Shown: in pieces, positions 60,268-64,000 of the stretch
Layout of the letters: each line of letters starts with the position of its first letter
Position numbering within the stretch: the stretch's first letter is position 1
Assembly (NCBI RefSeq): GCF_003014485.1
Contig: NZ_PYGA01000013.1
Span: forward strand, 161,522-225,521
From: Murinocardiopsis flavida
Lineage (GTDB): Bacteria > Actinomycetota > Actinomycetes > Streptosporangiales > Streptosporangiaceae
Length of the DNA: 64,000 nucleotides
Reading direction: 5' to 3'
Notes under the pieces: model-generated
Told to the model about the DNA's origin: nothing
Databases searched by the model: none
The model's input: the letters and a program-made list of their open reading frames with translations, nothing else
Program-made: the position numbers and the translations under genes

Positions 60268-60563
60268 GGACGATCCGCATCCTGGCCCGCTACGCCACCG
60301 ACGGTCCGCCCCCGCGCGCGGTCACCGAGCAGGGTCTGTGCCGCAAGATGGCCGACCCGGACGCCTGGCACCCGGTCCGCGAGTACCGCCAGGACCCGAC
60401 CACGACCGCGGCTCTGGAGACCTGCCGGGCGTGCCCGGTCGCGACCGCCTGCCTGGACTACGCCGTGGCCCGGCCCTGGATCAGCGGCATCTGGGGCGCC
60501 ACCACCACCCGCCAGCGCCGCACCCTCCGCGCCGCCGCCGCTGCGCAGCGGGACGCGGCGTGA
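60264..60563 (+). CDS. WhiB-family Fe-S regulator
   Basis: 99 residues. Four cysteines in WhiB order (LCRK; ETCRACPVATACLDYA, C-x2-C-x5-C) and the G-[IV]-WGATT turn GIWGATTTRQRR before a basic tail. Binds a 4Fe-4S cluster and, with sigma factors, regulates transcription. Plasmid- and phage-borne WhiB proteins can interfere with host WhiB2-type functions. Coupled to the preceding zinc-protein gene (ATGA). Confidence 0.93.
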   Translation: MRTIRILARYATDGPPPRAVTEQGLCRKMADPDAWHPVREYRQDPTTTAALETCRACPVATACLDYAVARPWISGIWGATTTRQRRTLRAAAAAQRDAA

Positions 60564-60636
60564 GGCAGCCCCGGACCGGCCGGGTGCGCACCCGCGCCGG
60601 CATCCGCTCCGCCACCGCCACCGGAAGGGACCACCG

Positions 60637-62322
60637 ATGACCCTGACCCTGCTGGATGAGTTCTGCGGGCTGGGCGGCTCCACCGCCGGCGCGGTGGCCG
60701 TGCCCGGGGTCCGCGCCGCCTTCGCCGCCAACCACAACCCCCAGGCCCTGGAATCCCACCAGGCCAACCACCCCGAGACCGAGCACTGGTGCGGCGACGT
60801 GCAGAAGGTCAACGTCGCCGACACCTTCCCCCGCGCGGACCTGTTCTGGTCGTCCCCGGCCTGCCCCGACTGGACCGACGCCAAAGGCGTGAAGCGCACC
60901 TTCGACACCGCCAACCAGCTCGCCCTGTGGAAGGAGGAACCGAGCGCGGAGGAGATGCGGGCGATGCGCTCGCGCGCCCTGATGGAAGAGGTCGTCATCT
61001 ACCTGCGGGCCATGCACCGCAAGGGCGCCCCGGTCCTGGCCGGGGTCGTGGAGAACGTCGTCCAGTGCCGCCGGTGGGCCGAGTGGGACCGGTGGGTGCG
61101 CGAGATCCGCGCCCTGGGCTATGCCGTGCGGGCCATCGCGCTGAACTCGATGCACGCCCGCGGCCGCCGCTCGCCGCGCTGCCCGCAGTCGCGCGACCGC
61201 CTCTACGTCGCCTACTGGCGCACCGCCCTCGGGCGCGCGCCGGACTGGGACAAGTGGCTGCGGCCCCGCGCCCACTGCCCCGCCTGCGACGCGACCGTGG
61301 ACGCCCTCCAGGTGTTCAAGAAGCCCGGCGCCGACATGGGCCGCTACCGGCAGCAGTACCTCTACCGGTGCCCGCGCGCGGCCTGCCGCCACCAAGCCGT
61401 GGAACCGGCGGTGCTGCCCGCGGCCGCGGCGATCGACTGGTCGGTGCCGGGCACCCGCATCGGCGACCGGCCCCGCACCAAGAAGGCCCCCGACGGGTTG
61501 ACGCCGAAGACGCTGGCGCGGATCCGCGCGGGACTGGAGCGCTACGCCCGCCCGATCACCCTGGAGGCCGCCGGCCACACCTTTGAGCGCCGCCCCGGCG
61601 TGCGCACCCGGCCCGTCGACCGGCCGGTGACCACCCAGACCACCACCGCCACCAAAGCACTGGCCGCGCCGCCGCTGCTCGTGCCCGCAGGCGGCACCTG
61701 GCGCACCGAAGCGATTCCGGTGGACGCGCCCATGCCCGCCCGCACCACCCGCGAGAGCGACGGCATCGCGGTCCCGCCGTTCATCGCCGAACTGCGCGGC
61801 GGGGCGTGCGATGCCCGTCCGGTCACCGAGGCGCTGGGCACCGTCACCGCCTCGGGCAACCACCACGGCCTCGTCCACACCGAGGCGGCCGTGATCATGC
61901 GCAACAACACCGCCCGCGGTGACGCCGCCCACCTGTCCACCCCGGTCAGCGAGCCGCTGCGGGCGCTGACCGCCGCCGGCCACCAGTCCTTGGTGCGCTA
62001 CGACCCGCTGCTCGTGCCCTACTACCGCACCGGCACCGCCCACCCCGCCGACGAACCGCTCGGGGCGCTGTCCACCCGCGACCGCTACGGCCTCGCCGAA
62101 GGCCGCGCCGGTATCGACCTCGACGACGTGCTGTTCCGCATGTTGACCCCGCGCGAGATCCAGGCCGCGATGGCCTTCACCCCCGACTACCGGGTCCTTG
62201 CCGAGAAGCAGGGCGACCAGGTGCGGCTGCTCGGCAACGCCGTCACCCCGCCGGTCTCGGAGGTGCTGATCAGCGCGCTCGTGGAGGCCATCACCGGCGA
62301 AGCACTCACCCCGGCTGTTTGA
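60637..62322 (+). CDS. C5 cytosine DNA methyltransferase
   Basis: 561 residues. Motif I DEFCGLGGSTAG, motif IV SSPACPDWT (catalytic Cys), motif VI VVENV, motif VIII QSRDRLYVAYW, motif IX-X LTPREIQAAMAF...QVRLLGNAVTPPVSEVLI. The long target-recognition part (about residues 205-470) contains CPACDATV and CPRAACRHQ, a zinc-finger-like insert, and repeated VDxPxxTxTT segments. No restriction nuclease gene is adjacent, so it may be an orphan methylase protecting the element from host restriction. GGAAGGGA precedes the ATG. Confidence 0.94.
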   Translation: MTLTLLDEFCGLGGSTAGAVAVPGVRAAFAANHNPQALESHQANHPETEHWCGDVQKVNVADTFPRADLFWSSPACPDWTDAKGVKRTFDTANQLALWKEEPSAEEMRAMRSRALMEEVVIYLRAMHRKGAPVLAGVVENVVQCRRWAEWDRWVREIRALGYAVRAIALNSMHARGRRSPRCPQSRDRLYVAYWRTALGRAPDWDKWLRPRAHCPACDATVDALQVFKKPGADMGRYRQQYLYRCPRAACRHQAVEPAVLPAAAAIDWSVPGTRIGDRPRTKKAPDGLTPKTLARIRAGLERYARPITLEAAGHTFERRPGVRTRPVDRPVTTQTTTATKALAAPPLLVPAGGTWRTEAIPVDAPMPARTTRESDGIAVPPFIAELRGGACDARPVTEALGTVTASGNHHGLVHTEAAVIMRNNTARGDAAHLSTPVSEPLRALTAAGHQSLVRYDPLLVPYYRTGTAHPADEPLGALSTRDRYGLAEGRAGIDLDDVLFRMLTPREIQAAMAFTPDYRVLAEKQGDQVRLLGNAVTPPVSEVLISALVEAITGEALTPAV

Positions 62323-62409
62323 GCCCTGGTGGTGCTCGGCCGGACACCCGAACCCCGCGCACCACCGGCCCCCATCCGCACGACACCGACATCCCGGGAG
62401 GAACCCGCC

Positions 62410-62625
62410 ATGCCCATGTCCCACACCGCCCCCGGTCCCACCGGGGCCGCCCGCCTGACCATCGTCCACACCGGCACGAGCCCCGTGCTGACGGTCACCG
62501 ATCCGTCCGGGATGGCCGCCATCCGCCTGGAGGACATGAACGCCCGCATCGAGGCCGCCCAAGCGCTGCTGGCCGGAACCCCCTTGTCCATCACCTACGG
62601 ACCGGCGCACTCCGGCGCCTGGTGA
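62410..62625 (+). CDS. Small hypothetical protein
   Basis: 71 residues (ARLTIVHTGTSPVLTVTDPSGMAAIRLEDMNARIEAAQALLAGTPLSITYGP), beta then helix. GGGAGG lies before the ATG. Function unknown. Confidence 0.68.
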   Translation: MPMSHTAPGPTGAARLTIVHTGTSPVLTVTDPSGMAAIRLEDMNARIEAAQALLAGTPLSITYGPAHSGAW

Positions 62626-62768
62626 CCGGCCGCGCCCCGCGGACCTGCCACCCGCCCGTCCCGGCCCCTGCCACCCGGTAGGCCGCGCCGGTTCACGACC
62701 GGAGATGGGCACCACGCACCACCCCCCGCCCGCACGGGGCGGGGCCCGCCACCGTGACGGAGGACCCC

Positions 62769-63107
62769 ATGGCCCACTGGCAATACAACATCCGCGCCGC
62801 CACCCACAGCACACTCGACGACTACGACGACGTGGTCGTGCGCGGCCACCTCAAAGAGCACCCCACCAACGTCGAATTCCGGCTCGCCATCGTCGAGGAC
62901 GCCGTTCGCACGGTGCGCGCCGCCGTTGAGGCCGAACGCGCCACTTGGCCCCGCCCCACCTGGTGCCCCCGCGCCGACCACCTCAAGGCGGTCGCCGACT
63001 ACGCCGCGCACGCCTGCGACTGCGACTACTGCCTCGGACAAAGCACCGCCACCGACGACCCCGACGTTTTGGTCGCCGGTACCTGGCCGTCGAACCCCGC
63101 CCACTGA
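62769..63107 (+). CDS. Hypothetical protein with Cys cluster
   Basis: 112 residues from ATG 62769 (GGAGG 4 bp upstream); an upstream in-frame GTG (62754) is less likely. Helical, with CPRADHLKAVADYAAHACDCDYCLGQ, which could bind a metal. Not recognised. Confidence 0.68.
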   Translation: MAHWQYNIRAATHSTLDDYDDVVVRGHLKEHPTNVEFRLAIVEDAVRTVRAAVEAERATWPRPTWCPRADHLKAVADYAAHACDCDYCLGQSTATDDPDVLVAGTWPSNPAH

Positions 63108-63134
63108 ACCCGACCGACACGGAAAGGACCCCCT

Positions 63135-63869
63135 TTGAGCTGGCACACCTCGCCGATGGTGGCCTTCGACACCGAGACCACCGGCACCGACCTCGACACC
63201 GACCGCATCGTGTCCGCGGCCCTGCTGCGCATCGACCCCGCCGCGGGCTCGGTGGACGCCACCACGTGGCTGATCGATCCCGGCATCGACATCCCCGCCG
63301 AAGCGACCGGCATCCACGGCATCACCACCGACCACGCCCGCACCCACGGCCGGCCCGCCGCCGAGGCGGTCGGCGAGATCGCCGCCGCCCTTGCCGAAGC
63401 CATCAACACTGGGTTGCCGATCGTGGTCTACAACGCCCCGTTCGACCTGACTCTGGTCAACCGGGAGGTGCGCCGCCACAAACAGCGCCTGATCATCACC
63501 GGCCCTCACCGGTTGCGGGTGATCGACCCGCTGGTCATCGACAAGCACGGCGACCGCTACCGCAAAGGATCCCGCAAGCTCGCCGACGTGTGCGCCCACC
63601 ACGGCGTGCACCTCGCCCCCGGCCAAGCCCACGGCGCCCACGCCGACGCGCTGGCCGCCGCCCGGCTGGCGTGGAAACTCGCCCACACCAACGCCGGACT
63701 CGCCGCCATGCACATTGATGAACTGCACGCCAACCAGGAGCGGTGGAAGAGCGAGCAGGCCGCGAGCTACCAGGCCCACCTGCGCCGCACCACCGACCCC
63801 GACGCGGTCATCGACCCGAGCTGGCCCGTCGCCATCCCCGCCGGACCACCCGTCAAGGAGGACATGTGA
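63135..63869 (+). CDS. DEDDh 3'-5' exonuclease (DnaQ/epsilon-like)
   Basis: 244 residues from TTG 63135 (GGAAAGGA upstream). Exo motifs: ExoI VAFDTETTGTD, IHGIT, ExoII VVYNAPFDLTLVN, ExoIII HGAHADALAAARL (DEDDh His). Proofreading-type exonucleases in mobile elements may process ends during excision, replication or recombination. Part of a replication-related set with ssb; overlaps the next gene start (GTGA). Confidence 0.93.
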   Translation: MSWHTSPMVAFDTETTGTDLDTDRIVSAALLRIDPAAGSVDATTWLIDPGIDIPAEATGIHGITTDHARTHGRPAAEAVGEIAAALAEAINTGLPIVVYNAPFDLTLVNREVRRHKQRLIITGPHRLRVIDPLVIDKHGDRYRKGSRKLADVCAHHGVHLAPGQAHGAHADALAAARLAWKLAHTNAGLAAMHIDELHANQERWKSEQAASYQAHLRRTTDPDAVIDPSWPVAIPAGPPVKEDM

Positions 63870-64000
63870 CCAGCCCCGACCTGCTCATCACCGTTTCCCT
63901 CGGCCGCCCGACCCGCTGGTCCTGGACCTGCCCCGACTGCGCCACCACGGTCGCCGTCCACACCGACTCCGAAGAGCGCGCCCGCCGGATGATCGACCGC
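63866..64000 (+). CDS. Partial CDS running off the right edge
   Basis: Starts at GTG 63866, overlapping the exonuclease stop by 4 bp; 45 codons are visible (TSPDLLITVSLGRPTRWSWTCPDCATTVAVHTDSEERARRMIDR). CPDC suggests another zinc-binding protein. Incomplete. Confidence 0.7.
   Translation, partial: MTSPDLLITVSLGRPTRWSWTCPDCATTVAVHTDSEERARRMIDR

Overview
The window is very GC-rich (about 70-75 % by eye) with actinobacterial gene content: a WhiB protein, SigJ-type ECF sigma factor, HspR/HAIR-controlled lon, DUF5753/DUF397 pair, AICE-type transfer genes, and frequent GTG starts. A Nocardiopsis/Streptomyces-like filamentous actinomycete is the best guess; no rRNA or species marker is present.

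Region 1 (1-40.2 kb) is chromosome. In order it holds: an orphan ABC ATPase, a PQQ-repeat beta-propeller protein, a LysE exporter, an AXE1-type esterase, citrate synthase (gltA), a NarL-type two-component pair, a small methyltransferase, an FAD oxidoreductase followed by a SigJ-type sigma factor, a copper module (DUF6153-like protein, DUF305 protein, His-rich CopB ATPase) with two CsoR-like operators, an APH-type kinase, a TetR regulator, a DUF5753/DUF397 regulatory pair, a Ser/Thr kinase with WD40 repeats, lon with a HAIR operator, an HSL-type esterase, a nucleoside hydrolase, a sugar ABC importer with its divergent LacI repressor and two identical operators, formaldehyde dehydrogenase (fdhA), a LysR regulator, an EamA transporter, a 2H phosphoesterase, an SDR, an HxlR regulator and a wrecked MFS transporter gene. 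Non-coding features stand out here: a permuted tRNA-like RNA near 16.5 kb, two MITE-like elements with the same terminal inverted repeats (about 13.2-13.9 kb and 23.67-23.81 kb), and a dispersed palindromic repeat family at 8.5, 13.5 and 33.1 kb.

Region 2 (40.18 kb to beyond the right edge) is an actinomycete integrative and conjugative element (AICE). Its left boundary is an orphan 3' half of tRNA-His with its terminator, so the intact tRNA-His, and probably int/xis/rep, should lie past 64 kb. The element opens with 12-bp iterated repeats, a small peptide gene overlapping a PCMT-like methyltransferase gene, a Nudix hydrolase, an XRE/TPR regulator and a KorSA-like GntR repressor. A leftward-free string of small membrane (Spd-like) genes then leads to the FtsK/TraB translocase (49.7-51.9 kb). 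After traB come a GTGAGACAA repeat array (candidate clt or iterons), a truncated TraB paralogue with no P-loop lysine, and a second, degenerate Nudix protein (Pif-like position). The rest is a compact plus-strand run of small, often overlapping genes: RapZ-C-like protein, SSB, zinc-ribbon proteins, RRQRL-type protein, WhiB, C5 cytosine methyltransferase, DEDDh exonuclease.

The plausible logic of the element is that GntR represses transfer, TraB moves double-stranded DNA from a cis locus, Spd proteins assist spread, Nudix proteins may give transfer immunity, and SSB/exonuclease/methyltransferase support maintenance. This is inference from known AICEs such as pSAM2.
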